Position numbers and translations under genes: made by a program | In this document: positions 37,057-48,450 of the stretch, in pieces | How the letters are laid out: every line of letters begins with the position of its first letter | How positions within the stretch are numbered: position 1 is the first letter of the stretch | Origin: Lotus japonicus | Taxonomy: Eukaryota > Streptophyta > Magnoliopsida > Fabales > Fabaceae | NCBI RefSeq assembly: GCF_012489685.1 | Contig: NC_080042.1 | Coordinates: 39,251,158 to 39,315,157, forward strand | Length of the DNA: 64,000 nucleotides | Direction of reading: 5' to 3' | Notes under the pieces: generated by a model | Told to the model about the DNA's origin: nothing | What the model saw: the letters and a program-made list of their open reading frames with translations, nothing else | Database searches by the model: none

Positions 37057-39955
37057 AGTTTAAGGGACTAAATTAGGGACTGTGCCCCAGTTTCGTCGAA
37101 TTCGCGCGCACGTATTTTGTTTTACGAAAGTTTCGCCCAAATTGTTCGTAGAGCTGCTTGACGGGAACATAACTCGAACAAATGTGCAGTCTTGAAATGT
37201 TCCAAATTTTTTTCCACAGTTTAAGGGACTAAAATTAGGGATTGTGCCCCAGTTTCGTCGAATTTGCGCGCAAGAATTTTGTTTTACGAACGTTTCGCCC
37301 AAATTGTTCGTAGAACTGCTCGACGGGAACATAACTCGAACAAATGTGCAGTCCTGAAATGTTCCAAATTTTTGTCCACAGTTTAAGGGATTAAAATTAG
37401 GGACTGTGCCCCAGTTTCGTCGAATTCGCGCGCAAGAATTTGTTTTACGAAAGTTTCACCCAAATTGTTCGTAGAGCTGCTTGACGGGAACATAACTCGA
37501 ACAAATGTGCAGTCTTGAAATTGTTCGTAGAGCTGCTTAACGGGAACATAACTCGAACAAATGTGCAGTTCTGAAATGTTCCAAATTTTTGTCCACAGTT
37601 TAAGGGACTAAAATTAGTGACTGTGCCCCAGTTTCGTCGAATTCGCGCGCAGGAATTTTGTTTTACGAACGTTTCGCCCAAATTGTTCGTAGAGCTGCTT
37701 GACGGGAACATAACTCGAACAAAAGTGCAATATTGAAATGTTCCAAATTTTTGTCCACAGTTTAAGGGACTAAAATTAGGGACTGTGCCCTAGTTTCGTC
37801 GAATTCGCGCGCAGGAATTTTGTTTTATGAACGTTTCGCCCAAATTGTTCGTAGAGCTCTTGACGGAAACATAATTCCGAACAAATGTGCAGTCCTGGAA
37901 TGTTCCAAATTTTTGTCCACTGTTTAAGGGACTAAAATTAGGGACTGTGCCCAGTTTCGTCGAATTCGCGCGCAGGAATTTTGTTTACGAAAGTTTCGCC
38001 CAAATTGTTTGTAGAGCTGCTCGACGGGAACATAACTCGAACAAATTAGCAGTCCTGAAATGTTTCCAATTTTTGTCCACAGTTAAGGGACTAAAATTAG
38101 GGACTGTGCCTTAGTTTCGTCGAATTCGCGCGCAGGATTTTGTTTTACGATAGTTTCGCCCAAATTGTTCGTAGAGCTGCTCGGTTAGGAACAGAACTCG
38201 AACAAATGAGCAATCGTGACATTTTCCAAATTTTTGTCCACAGTTTAAGGGACTAAAATTAGGGACTGTGCCTCAGTTTCGCCGAATTCGCGCGCAGGAA
38301 TTTTGTTTTACGAAAGTTTCACCCAAATTGTTCGTAGAGCTGCTTGACGGGAACATAACTCGAACAAATGTGCAGTCTTGAAATTGTTCGTAGAGCTGCT
38401 CGACAGGAACAAACTCGAACAAATGAGCAGTACTGAAATTTTCCAAATTTTTGTCCACAGTTTAAGGGACTAAATTTAGGGACTGTGCCCCAGTTTCGTC
38501 GAATTCGCGCGCAGGAATTTTGTTTTACGAAAGTTTCACCCCAAATTGTTCGTAGAGCTGCTTGACGGGAACATAACTCGAAAAATGTGCTGTCTTGAAA
38601 TTGTTCGTAGAGCTGCTTGACGGGAACATAACTCGAACAAATGTGCAATCCTGAAATGTTTCAAATTTTTTTCCACAGTTTAAGGGACTAAAATTAGGGA
38701 CTGTGCCCCAGTTTCGTCGAATACGCGCGCAGGAATTTTGTTTTACGAAAGTTTCGCCCAAATTGTTCGTAGAGCTGCTTGACGGGAACATAACTCGAAC
38801 AAATGTGCAGTCTTGAAATTGTTCGTAGAAACATAACTCGAACAAATGTGCTGTTCTGAAATGTTCCAAATTTTTGTCCACAGTTTAAGGGACTAAAATT
38901 AGGACTGTGCCCCAGTTTCGTCGAATTCGCGCGCAGGAATTTTGTTTTACGAACGTTTCGCCCAAATTGTTCGTAGAACTGCTCGACGGGAACATAACTC
39001 GAACAAATGTGCAGTCCTGAAATGTTCCAAATTTTTGTCCACAGTTTAAGGGATTAAAATTAGGGACTGTGCCCCAGTTTCGTCGAATTCCGCGCGCAAG
39101 AATTTTGTTTTACGAAAGTTTCACCCAAATTGTTCGTAGAGCTGCTTGACGGGAACATAACTCGAACAAATGTGCAGTCTTGAAATTGTTCGTAGAGCTG
39201 CTTAACGGGAACATAACTCGAACAAATGTGCAGTTCTGAAATGTTCCAAATTTTTGTCCACAGTTTAAGGGACTAAAATTAGTGACTGTGCCCCAGTTTC
39301 GTCGAATTCGCGCGCAGGAATTTTGTTTTACGAACGTTTCGCCCAAATTGTTCGTAGAGCTGCTTGACGGGAACATAACTCGAACAAAGTGCAATATTGA
39401 AATGTTCCAAATTTTTGTCCACAGTTTAAGGACTAAAATTAGGGACTGTGCCCAGTTTCGTCGAATTCGCGCGCAGGAATTTTGTTTTATGAACGTTTCG
39501 CCCAAATTGTTCGTAGAGCTGCTTGACGGAAACATAATTCGAACAAATGTGCAGTCCTGAATGTTCCAAATTTTTGTCCACTGTTTAAGGGACTAAAATT
39601 AGGGACTGTGCCCAGTTTCGTCGAATTCGCGCGCAGGAATTTTGTTTTACGAAAGTTTCGCCCAAAATTGTTCGTAGAGCTGCTCGACGGAACATAACTC
39701 GAACAAATTGCAGTCCTGAAATGTTTCCAATTTTTGTCCACAGTTTAAGGGACTAAAATTAGGGACTGTGCCTTAGTTTCGTCGAATTCGCGCGCAGGAA
39801 TTTTGTTTTACGAAGTTTCGCCCAAATTGTTCGTAGAGCTGCTCGACGGGAAAGAACTCGAACAAATGCAGTCCTGAAATGTTCCAAATTTTTGTCCACA
39901 GTTTAAGGGACTAAAATTAGGGACTGTGCCCCAGTTTCGTCGAATTCGCGCGCAG
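37057..39955. repeat. Indel-rich satellite tail with a ~1,664-bp internal duplication
   Basis: The monomers here carry many single-base gains and losses rarely seen elsewhere: GTGCCCAG for GTGCCCCAG, CAGTTAAGG, GCAGGATTTTG, CACCCCAAATTG, GGAACAAACTCG. The stretch from about 37300 recurs from about 38964. Concentrated homopolymer indels next to an assembly gap suggest poorly polished sequence. Confidence 0.75.
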
Positions 39956-40055
39956 NNNNNNNNNNNNNNNNNNNNNNNNNNNNNNNNNNNNNNNNNNNNN
40001 NNNNNNNNNNNNNNNNNNNNNNNNNNNNNNNNNNNNNNNNNNNNNNNNNNNNNNN
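39956..40055. other. Assembly gap of 100 Ns
   Basis: Exactly 100 Ns separate satellite from the RT region of Copia A. A round 100 is a usual placeholder for unknown size, so real distance and adjacency across it are uncertain. Confidence 0.99.
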
Positions 40056-42318
40056 ACTTTAATTCTCCCATCATACTCATCTCAAATTCAGCCTGCATCA
40101 TCTCAGAAAATTCTTTGCATAGAGATTGATTAGCAGAACCAAATATAATATCATCAACATAAATTTGCACAATTAAGATATCATCTTTATAAGTCTTGCA
40201 AAAGAGAGTTGTATCTACTTTACCCCTTACAAACTCATTCTCCAGAAGGAATGAGCTAAGTCTCTCATACCATGCTCTGGGAGCTTGCTTCAGATCGTAG
40301 AGTGATTTCTTCAATTTGAACACATGGTCTGGTTTCTTTTCATCTTCAAAACCTGGGGGTTGATGAACATAGACTTCCTCTGAGATATAACCATTTAGGA
40401 AGGCACTCTTTACGTCCATCTGATGTAGAATTATGTTGTGATTTACTGAGAAAGAGATCAATAGTCTGATTGCCTCCAGTCTAGCTACTGGAGCAAATGT
40501 TTCAGTGTAGTCTATTCCTTCCTGCTGGCTGTAGCCTTGAGCAACTAGCCTTGCCTTGTTTCTGACTACATCTCCTTTCTCATTTAGCTTGTTTCTGAAT
40601 ACCCATTTCGTTCCAATAACATGGACATTCTCAGGCTTCTTCACTAAGCTCCAAACATCGTTCTTGGAGAATTGATTCAATTCTTCTTCCATGGCCAGAA
40701 TCCAATCCTTGTCCTGAAGAGCTTCATCTATGGACTTGGGTTCAATTAAGGACACCAATCCTTTCAGACTCAGTAAGGTCTCTTCAGAGGGTCTGAAGGC
40801 AGATCTGGTTCTGACTGGTTCATCTTTGTTGCCCAGAATCAATTCCTTAGGATGAGCTGCAGTGATTCTGCTCTTCTTCAGAGTTTGTGAGTTAGAGGGA
40901 CCAGCTTCTTCCTCTGGTTCATCTTCCTCTGGCTCAACTTCCTCTGGAGCTTTGCCTTTGTCAGAAACATTAATGCTTAAATCTGCAAACTTTTCAACTA
41001 GCTTTGACTGGTCAGAGTCAAGCTTATCATCAAATCTAACATGAATAGATTCTTCAATAGTCTTAGCATCAGTATTATAAAATCTAAAACCTTTAGATCT
41101 ATCAGAATAACCAAGTAATAGACACTTAGAAGATTTAGCATCAAATTTATGCAATCTATCCTTAGTATTGAGAACATAACAAACACAGCCAAAAGGATGA
41201 AAATAAGAAATGTTGGGTTTTATGTTCTTCCACAATTCATAAGGAGTCTTATTCAGAATTGGTCTCACAGAGATTCTATTCTGAATGTAACATGCTGTAT
41301 TTACTGCCTCTGCCCAAAAGTGCTTAGCCATGCCAGTTTCTTGGAGCATGGTTCTAGCCATCTCCTGAAGAGTTCTGTTCTTCCTCTCAACAACACCATT
41401 TTGTTGAGGAGTTCTGGGACAAGAGAAATCATGTGCAATTCCATAGGAATCAAACAGACTCTCAAACTTGTCATTCTCAAACTCTCCACCATGGTCACTT
41501 CTGACACGCACAATTCTACAAGCCTTCTCGTTTTGCACTTGAGCAATGAAGGTAGAGAACACAGCATGAGACTCATCCTTGCGGGTTAGAAACTTTACCC
41601 ATGTCCAGCGGCTATAGTCATCAACGATAACCATCCCATATCTCTTGCCACCTATAGACTCAGTTTTCACTGGTCCAAACAGGTCGATATGAAGAAGTTC
41701 TAACGGCCTTGAGGTTGAGACAACATTCTTTGCCTTGAAAGGGACTTTTGTGAATTTGCCTTTCTGACATGCTTCACAAAGAGCGTCTGAAGCGAACTTC
41801 AGATTGGGTAAGCCCCTGACAAGGTTTAGCTTGCTCAGCTGAGAAATCTTTCTCATACTGGCATGCCCTAACCGTCTATGCCATACCCACTGCTCTTCAT
41901 TAACAGACAGAAGGCACTTCACATTCTGAGCCTCCAACTCAGATAATCTGATCTTATAAATGTTGTTCTTCCTCTTGCTGTTAAACAGAACAGAGCCATC
42001 GATCTGACTTACAGCCCGGCAGGACTTTTGATTGAATATAACATCATAACCCTTGTCAGCTAATTGACTTATAGACAATAAGTTATGTGTTAAGCCGTCT
42101 ACCAATAAAACATTATCAATACATGGACTACTATCTACACAAATAGTACCAGTACCAATAATTTTACCCTTTTCATTTCCTCCGAAGCCAACTTCGCCTC
42201 CAGGCTTAAGTTTCAGCTCTCGGAACATACGCTTTTCTCCCGTCATGTGACGCGAGCATCCACTGTCCAGATACCATGATTGGTGTTTCAGTGGAGCTAT
42301 CAAGGATATCTGCAACAT
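40056..42318 (-). CDS. Copia A Pol (protease, integrase, reverse transcriptase), truncated
   Basis: The open frame from 42318 encodes Copia-order Pol. A protease lies at the start ([12 protein letters not shown]). The GAG-pre-integrase zinc region is [12 protein letters not shown]...CEACQKGK. The integrase core has [17 protein letters not shown] and [14 protein letters not shown], the D, D and E sites. RT has [37 protein letters not shown] and YVDDIIFGS. Coding stops at the gap just after MSMMGELK. No stop interrupts it, so the element may be fairly young. It lies in a different frame from gag and overlaps it by 113 nt. The frame continues past the Ns into satellite only by chance. Confidence 0.92.
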
Positions 42319-44116
42319 AGATAATCTTGTCCTTAGGTACCCACTTTCTGGGTCCTCTTTTGTTAGTTACCCCAGAGGTTCTGATCACCTTGGGTGTCTC
42401 AACATAATATTTTAAAGGAATATTTGCATGATATTTAGTCATAGAGAAAGATCCCTTTTTAAGAGGGTTTTTTGCAACTTTAGCAGGTACAGGATCAGGC
42501 AATATGGTACCAGAGGGAACAAAGCATTCATACAAGGATTTAGCTTTAGACACAGAAGGCTCATTTCTAATTGGTTTAGAATAGCCAATGCCATGCATTC
42601 CATTTCTGCTTACGCCATAGATCATTGAAGCCATTAAGCTTCTATCTACGCTTTTAGCAAGGAATCTTTGAAAAGATTTTTCATACTTAGATTCATGCTT
42701 ACTATCAGAGGCATCGCAGGCAATAACTTCTTCTAACTTAGCAATTTGATTCTTAAGCACAGAGTTAGAATTAACTAAAGCATGGTTATCATTTTTCAAA
42801 TCAGATATGATTTTCTCATGTTCAGAAGGAGTTTTAGAAACAGCAGATAAGTTCTTTTTCAGCTTCTTATGCTTAGACAACAAGGAGTTATACTTATCCA
42901 TGATATCAGACAAAGCATGTTTCAGTTCAGAGGTAGAGAAGGAAGCAAATACCTCATTTTCATCGTCTGAGTTAGGATCTCCTTCTGATTCTGAGTCAGA
43001 GTCAACAGCTTCCTTTGACTCTGCTTCCTTGTCTTTGACAATTGCCATGAGTCCTTGGACTTCACCATCAGAGTCAACATCCTCTGACTCTGATTCATCA
43101 AATGTCACCATCAGACTCTTCTTGGTCTTGAAGTGCTTCTTTGGCTTCTTGTCCTTCTTCAATTTTGGACAGTCACTTTTGTAGTGCCCTGATTCTTTGC
43201 ACTCAAAGCAAGTGACTTCCTTGATTGATGACTTCTTCTGACCTGAGGATTCAGACTTTCCTCTTGCCTTTCCAGAGCCTTTGAACTTGCTCTGCCTGTG
43301 CTTCCAGATGCGGTTGAGTCTCTTGGAGATCAGAGTCAGCTCATCTTCATCAGAATCTTCTGATGCCTCTTCAGATTCTTCTTCTTCAGCTTGAAGAGCC
43401 TTTGACTTCTCAACCTTAGCCTTTTCAGATTTGGATTTCAAGGCTATGGACTTTTTCCTGAGATCTTGCATCTCTGAGCGCTTCAGCTCATGGCATTTCA
43501 AAATGCTGATGAGTTCTTCTAAACTCATATTCTCAACGTCTCTCGTGAGCTCTATTGAAGTCACCAAAGGCATCCAACTTTCAGGAAGACACCTGATGAC
43601 CCTTATGACATGATCTTTTGTTGTGTAGCTCTTGTTGAGAGGACGTATGCCAGCTACAAGCAGTTGAAATCTGGAGAACATTTCTTCAATGGACTCATTT
43701 GGCTCCATGATGAAGGATTCATACTTTTGGATCAAAGACAATGCCTTTGATTCTTTGACTTTCTTGTTTCCTTCATGAGACATCTTCAGAGAATCAAAAA
43801 TGCCTTTAGCAAACTCACGATCTGTAATCTTCTGGTACTCCTCATAGGAGATAGCACTTAGAAGAATTGCTCTTGCTTTGTGATGTTGTGAGTACAGCTT
43901 CTTTTGATCTGCAGTCATCTCTGACCTTGGGATCTTCTTGCCATCTGCATCAACTGGACGCTCATAGCCATCCACAATAATATCCCAGAGATCTGCATCG
44001 AAACCCAGAAAGAAACTTTCCAGTCTATCTTTCCAATATTCGAACCTTTGACCATCGAACATAGGAGGCTTTGCGTTGTAACCATCTCTTTGAGTTTCAC
44101 TGGTGGTGGCAGCCAT
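42206..44116 (-). CDS. Copia A Gag, 636 aa
   Basis: The ATG at 44116 lies 58 nt after the primer site. The N-terminal half is the UBN2-type Copia Gag domain ([43 protein letters not shown]). A CCHC zinc knuckle, [14 protein letters not shown], is at about residues 302-315 after a Lys/Glu-rich stretch. Acidic Ser/Asp-rich tracts and a coiled-coil-like segment ([17 protein letters not shown]) follow. Gag forms virus-like particles and packages element RNA. The last ~37 codons overlap Pol, which is in the +1 frame relative to Gag, so Pol would need a frameshift, or an indel has separated the two. Confidence 0.9.
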   Translation of the reverse strand: MAATTSETQRDGYNAKPPMFDGQRFEYWKDRLESFFLGFDADLWDIIVDGYERPVDADGKKIPRSEMTADQKKLYSQHHKARAILLSAISYEEYQKITDREFAKGIFDSLKMSHEGNKKVKESKALSLIQKYESFIMEPNESIEEMFSRFQLLVAGIRPLNKSYTTKDHVIRVIRCLPESWMPLVTSIELTRDVENMSLEELISILKCHELKRSEMQDLRKKSIALKSKSEKAKVEKSKALQAEEEESEEASEDSDEDELTLISKRLNRIWKHRQSKFKGSGKARGKSESSGQKKSSIKEVTCFECKESGHYKSDCPKLKKDKKPKKHFKTKKSLMVTFDESESEDVDSDGEVQGLMAIVKDKEAESKEAVDSDSESEGDPNSDDENEVFASFSTSELKHALSDIMDKYNSLLSKHKKLKKNLSAVSKTPSEHEKIISDLKNDNHALVNSNSVLKNQIAKLEEVIACDASDSKHESKYEKSFQRFLAKSVDRSLMASMIYGVSRNGMHGIGYSKPIRNEPSVSKAKSLYECFVPSGTILPDPVPAKVAKNPLKKGSFSMTKYHANIPLKYYVETPKVIRTSGVTNKRGPRKWVPKDKIIYVADILDSSTETPIMVSGQWMLASHDGRKAYVPRAET

Positions 44117-44174
44117 TGTTTTTCACACCGGCCCGGATCACTGAACACTGTTAGGTGTGGTAATCAGAACTTGC

Positions 44175-44186
44175 GCTCTGATACCA
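44175..44186 (-). promoter_or_regulatory. Copia A primer binding site (tRNA-Met)
   Basis: The minus strand reads TGGTATCAGAGCGCAAGTTC; the first 12 bases match the initiator tRNA-Met 3' end. It starts two bases (AT) after the LTR end, the usual spacing for Copia elements. Confidence 0.9.
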
Positions 44187-44188
44187 AT

Positions 44189-45383
44189 TGAAGGTATGAA
44201 AAACGGTAGAAAGGGGGGGTTTGAATAACGTTTTTAGTACAAAACTACCACCTTAAAGATTTTAACAAATCTTTTCGAGAACTAAGTGCAAAAGATAGAG
44301 ATAGAAAAGCACACAAGGATTTTATCCTGGTTCACTTGATAAATCACTCAAGCTACTCCAGTCCACCCGTTAAGGTGATTTCTTCCTTCTTAGAATGAAG
44401 GCAATCCACTAATCAGGTAAGAGTTACAACTGCACTTGAAACCTACAAGTGACTAACAATTACACTGACTTAGCTCACACTAAGATTCACTCTCTTAGTC
44501 TTCTCTAGGATCCGATCAACCTTGATCTCCTAAAGGAAAATCAAACAACTGTTTGAGGTTGGTGTTTACAAGGGTTTGCTTCTGAATAAGCTGAGTGTAA
44601 ACTAAATAAATTACAGGATGAAAGAAAGCTTAGAATATTTTGAATATCTTGCGCGTGTGTTGCTTCTCGTATGTTTCTTCGCCGCTTCTTTCAATCTTCA
44701 GCCTCTATATATACTCCAAGCATGGGAAATGCTACCGTTGGAGGGCAGTTCTGGAAAATCCAGCTTCTGTTGTGGCTGAGAACGTTAGGTAGGTCGTCAG
44801 GAAGGTACACTTGCTTTTGTACTTGGATAGCGACTTGACCTTTTAACCTAGGAGACTTCTGATCAGGGGAATACTTCATATTGGAACTTGTGAAGCCGGT
44901 TGATCAGAGTCAGAGGGAAAGCACAGATCCTCTGACCATTGTATCTTCTGATTCTGAACTCAGAGGGAAGAACATGGCCTTCAGAGTTTCTTGCTTCTGG
45001 ACTTCAGAGTTTCCACTATTCAGCTTCTGGATCTTCAGAGTCTTCTACACCATCAGAACATCTGAACCTTCAGTGTTTCTTGGCTATCAGAACTTCTGGA
45101 TCTTCAGAGCTTCTAGCGACTGAGTCCTCATCAGAGTTTGTATAGCTTCAGATCTTCTGAAGCTTTTCCACTGTTCATACTGAACATGGTGAATGCGAAA
45201 GCGTTGCTTGGGTTACCCTTTATACACAGTGCTTCTGATTTGTGTGAGATTGAGTTGAGGTCAGAGCCTGTAACTAGCACACTCAGAAAAACACGTTAGA
45301 GTAACACAATTGTTCATATCAAAAGGTTAACTTGTAATCATCAAAACATGAGTTGTACTACTAGATCAAAACTTGATCTTACA
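44189..45383 (-). repeat. Copia A 5' LTR (1,195 bp)
   Basis: The LTR starts TGTAAGATCAAG at 45383 and ends ...CCTTCA at 44189, next to the primer site. A TATA box (minus GTATATATAGAG) lies at about 44714-44703. The upstream part, about 44880-45270, is crowded with TCAGA/TCTGA motifs, including CTTCTGAAG palindromes. The partner 3' LTR is not in the window. Confidence 0.8.
44704..44713 (-). promoter_or_regulatory. TATA box of Copia A LTR
   Basis: The minus strand reads TATATATAGAG in the LTR, about 590 nt upstream of the gag ATG. Transcription would start roughly 30 nt further, near 44675 (inferred). Confidence 0.6.
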
Positions 45384-46000
45384 CACCCTTCGGGGGAAAC
45401 TAGAGTTGGGATGCTGGAACAGGAGCGCATCGCGATAGCGAGCGGAGGACGGAGGATGTACCTAGACTTAGTCGTTCTGGATTCAGATTCGGACGACGAT
45501 CACGCTAGCATGTAGGATTGAGTGTTAGTTTGAGCTCCTCGAGATGGGATTAGTGTAGGAGTAGAGTCTTAGCTCTGAACATCATTTGTTTCATTCGGGG
45601 ACAGGGTAGTTTCCCACCTATAGCTTTTTGTGTGGTTTCGTTACGGGAATCACAGAGAGTTGGTTGGACTTAGGAAGTCTTGTTTCAGGCCGATGGGCCA
45701 GCTTATTCTCATTTTGAGGGATAGTGTTGCAGACACTTAACCTTTTCTTTTGGTTTGTACTTTTGCCTACGGGCGCTACTCTTCTATTACCCGTCACTGG
45801 AGGTTCACTCGTGACGAGGTTGCTACTTACAGCGGGGGCTGTTTATATATTGTATATTAGTTATATTACTTTTCGCACTTGGGTTTTATTTATTTCAGTC
45901 TTGTCTTAGTTATAATCGAAAAAAAATATATATTCACGTTTTTCCGCATTAATTTTACTTTTGGTTACTAAAGTGACGCCACCGAAATCGGGGTGTTACA
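45384..46000 (+). repeat. 3'-terminal remnant of the gypsy 5' LTR
   Basis: These 617 bp match 50781-51396 with only scattered differences and end in the same GGGGTGTTACA. The missing upstream ~3 kb of this LTR was separated by the Copia A insertion. A 61-codon hydrophobic open frame occurs here and in the 3' LTR; no function is assigned. Confidence 0.9.
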
Positions 46001-46003
46001 TTG

Positions 46004-46015
46004 TGGTATCAGAGC
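46004..46015 (+). promoter_or_regulatory. Gypsy primer binding site (tRNA-Met)
   Basis: TGGTATCAGAGC starts three bases after the LTR end at 46000. It matches the initiator tRNA-Met 3' end, as in many plant Ty3/gypsy elements. Confidence 0.85.
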
Positions 46016-47452
46016 TTGTCGAGTCTTTCGGGAGTTGTTGGGGAATAGGTCTTCTGTGCTAGGTTGTGTGACTCTGCAAAGAGTGAAAATTGATTGTCTG
46101 CAAGCGATTTTTCGCTTTGAATTGATTGAAGTTATTGCTTAATCATACTGTATAGTTGTGCCAGAGACTATCTTGTGATAAGTACCAACTGTTTGTTTAA
46201 CTAAGCATATGATGGTAAGCCCTGACCGAATGGCTTAACTATAGAAGTTACACGAGGTTTAGAATAACACGCTAAGCTTAGAAAGTAGTCTTCTACCGAT
46301 GCGTTTAAAAGGAAGCTAGAAGCTGAAGAATGAATCTCATAGAGATTTCTTATGGATAGTATACGTATGATGTCGACGGCGTGTAGTTCCGTAGCGGAAT
46401 CGTTGAGGATGTGAGGTCAGGATATTTGTGACTATTGGATGATAGGAACTCATTGACTGTTCCAGTGGGTTTTTCTAAATTTCACCTTCGATGTATTAGT
46501 CTTGATCAACTTAATATTGAGGGGGTGATATTCGGAATCAGAGCTGGCTATGGACTTTGATAAAAGGATTGGTAAGATTAACTTGATTGGATCGAGGATT
46601 AGTCGAGCTGGGAGGAAAAAGTTCGCATTAAGTATAAGTTCTCTTGCGAAGGAGATATGGTTTGAAGAAATGGATATTCATTTAGGAAGCATTGAAGAAT
46701 TAACGGACATTAGAGGTCCAAACTTGGTGAAGGTTCAGGTTTTAAGTCTATGAATTGTTGCCTTAAGTTTCTAGGACTCGAAGTTGGTTAGAATTTGATA
46801 GAGAGATTAAGAAGTTGATTGACGAGATGGTGATCAAGTTACAGAAAAGGGAAGTGTTAGTATTAAGATGAACACTTGAGGTTGTCATATTTGGACAAGT
46901 TGCTCAGAGTCTAATAGTGAATGGAACTTTGTTATGGATTTCGGTGATGCTTGATAGAGTTAGCAAGTGAATTTTGCTCAGTTGAATAAGAATCCTATGA
47001 TTAAGATTGACTTGGGGAGTTGGAAATCGTGTGTGAGTAAGGGATGTAGTGGTGATAGCAGTTACGATAGTAGTTAAACCTCAGAAGGTTGGAGGATCGG
47101 ATGACGAAATGACTAGTTAAGTCCCTTGAGGTATAGTTATGATTTGATCTTCTAGAGGATAAATCTCGATTGATGCGAAGCGTTAGGGATTTCAGTAAGT
47201 GTAAACTGGTTTGAGTGAGGAAGGTTTTGAGGACAAAGACGACAATAATGGATTGTTGGATATCAAGAGGATGATTAGCTTATGAGGGGTTGATGAATTT
47301 ATGATTAAGGAGAATGAGTCTTGTCATGCACAAGGTAGTAAGACTCAAGTTGAGCATTCAATCCGGAACATAGAGATGTACCGAGTTCCTAATCAGTATT
47401 TTGGACGAACAAGGGCAGAGGAGCAAGTGGTTAAGGTTGTGCGATTGCACGA

Positions 47453-47692
47453 ATGCCAACAAATATTATTTCCAACGGAGAACCGATTCAAGTGGTCGAA
47501 CCGGACAACAGAGAGTTAGAGGACGATATGTCTTTTGAGACGCCGTCGATCAGCATTGGGACTAGAAGAGTGAAACAATCGAGGGGAAAGCAGAGTGCTT
47601 TAGTGCAAGTTATTTGGAACAAAGACACAGACGGTGCTATATGGGAGTTAGAGGAAAAGACCAAGGGACAATATTCAGAATTTTTTTACTAA
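47453..47692 (+). pseudogene. C-terminal Pol remnant with chromodomain-like motif
   Basis: The frame ending at TAA 47690-47692 contains GTRRVKQSRGKQSALVQVIW and AIWELEEKTKGQYSEFF. This fits the pattern at the end of chromovirus integrases, where a conserved block R.VK..RGK..LV.V.W precedes WE.E...... and YPELF. In intact elements the chromodomain directs integration into heterochromatin. The rest of the integrase is unrecognisable upstream, so this is a relic. Confidence 0.7.
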
Positions 47693-48440
47693 CCCTTAAG
47701 TTTCGAGGACGAAACTTTCTTTTTGGAGGGTAGTAATGTAAGGCCCAAGTTTTTCAGTTTATACCAAGTGAATAAATTCTTATTCACCAGTAGGTTTGAT
47801 GCATGGCGAAGGGAAACCTGAACAAGAGTTTACCAAATGAAATAAATTTATGAAGGAGAAAGTTCAGGAAAAGTCAAAGGATCGTATCGAAGTCGATAAA
47901 AGTTATAGCACGATCGTTTTACGCTTAAACCTAGGTCAGAAACCCTAGTATATAGCTAATTTTCACTTTTAGGCATGACGGAAGTTAATTCCAAAAATCT
48001 TCAAAGAAATGTTAGAACTTCTCTTTTTCCATATATCACAATCGTTTCGAGGCGAAACTCTAGGAACTACGAACGTCCGATTCCAATCATCGGAAGTTTG
48101 CCGAAACCGAATCCCTGGTATTTCAAAACCCTAGAATTTCTCGACAATGAAGACTTTTTCTATTCAGAGCTTCAAATGAATATTCCACACGCGTACACCC
48201 ATTTCTCTTGATGATTTCAATCTTTCTTCCGAAGGAAGTTTTCTATTCCGACATTCGATGCAAAAAGCAACTTATCGGGTAAAATAGTTTTATACCGACT
48301 ATGCTTTAGTTGCCAAAAATACAAAGAGACCTCATTTTAGTTTTGGAATTCTTTCGCCAAAACATATCTATTAATTCACGGAGAATGACGCCGGAAAAAT
48401 CAGATTCGCGAAACTTTCATTTTCCCGCGAATTTCCAACC

Positions 48441-48450
48441 TTTATATATA
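48441..48450 (+). promoter_or_regulatory. TATA box of gypsy LTR
   Basis: TTTATATATAGC follows CATTTTCCCGCGAATTTCC. The related copy at 63258 has the same layout, CATTTTCCCGCGATTTCACC and then CTATAAATAG, so the promoter core is conserved between copies. Confidence 0.6.

Larger units (their letters stand above)
9844..39955. repeat. Satellite array, 162-bp monomer (about 30 kb)
   Basis: The phrase GTTCGTAGAGCTGCTTGACG recurs at 10259, 10421 and 10583, giving a 162-bp period. Each monomer contains CCACAGTTTAAGGGACTAAA, a GAATTCGCGCGC or GAATACGCGCGC block, and GGAATTTTGTTTTACGAA. The array equals about 186 monomer lengths. Many monomers are 56-bp deletion forms. The length is in the range usual for plant centromeric, pericentromeric or subtelomeric satellites; which applies here cannot be told. 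Since 162 is divisible by 3, one minus-strand frame stays open over long stretches, and I treat this as a by-product, not a gene. No transposon insertion was seen within the array. Confidence 0.97.
40056..45383 (-). mobile_element. Copia A, Sirevirus-like LTR retrotransposon, 3' end lost at the gap
   Basis: On the minus strand the element shows a 5' LTR (45383-44189), tRNA-Met primer site, gag and pol up to the RT domain, where the N gap cuts it. RNase H, any downstream ORF and the 3' LTR are missing. The LTR begins TGTAAGATC and ends TTCA. It abuts a gypsy LTR fragment at 45384, consistent with insertion into that LTR. Confidence 0.85.
46001..47736 (+). mobile_element. Gutted interior of a Ty3/gypsy element (chromovirus-like)
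   Basis: After the LTR come TTG and a primer site, then about 1.4 kb with many stops and no recognisable gag, protease, RT or integrase. The only clear coding remnant is a chromodomain-like Pol end at 47453-47692. The interior ends with the GAGGACGAAACTTTC region and a short purine run GGAGGG (47725-47730) before the 3' LTR. A 1.7-kb interior is far too short for an autonomous gypsy element. Confidence 0.75.

Noticed and set aside
9844..39955. Dozens of 60-304-codon frames with MFPSSSSTNNLGETFVK-like repeats
   Set aside because: They follow the 162-bp satellite period, occur on both strands and shift frame at each 56-bp unit. No gene is supported.
9844..39955. Satellite as a CRISPR-like or other repeat-spacer system
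   Set aside because: There are no unique spacers; the whole monomer repeats, the DNA is plant nuclear, and no cas-like genes are present.
39808..39955. Copia A Pol continuing left of the gap
   Set aside because: The frame runs through 100 Ns into satellite sequence; no Pol motif exists there.
45724..45909. 61-codon hydrophobic frame, also at 51120-51305
   Set aside because: It lies within both LTR copies, and its retention is explained by LTR identity. No start context or homology supports it.
46550..47452. Short frames in the gypsy interior as genes
   Set aside because: All are under about 75 codons, with no family motif; they lie in decayed element sequence.
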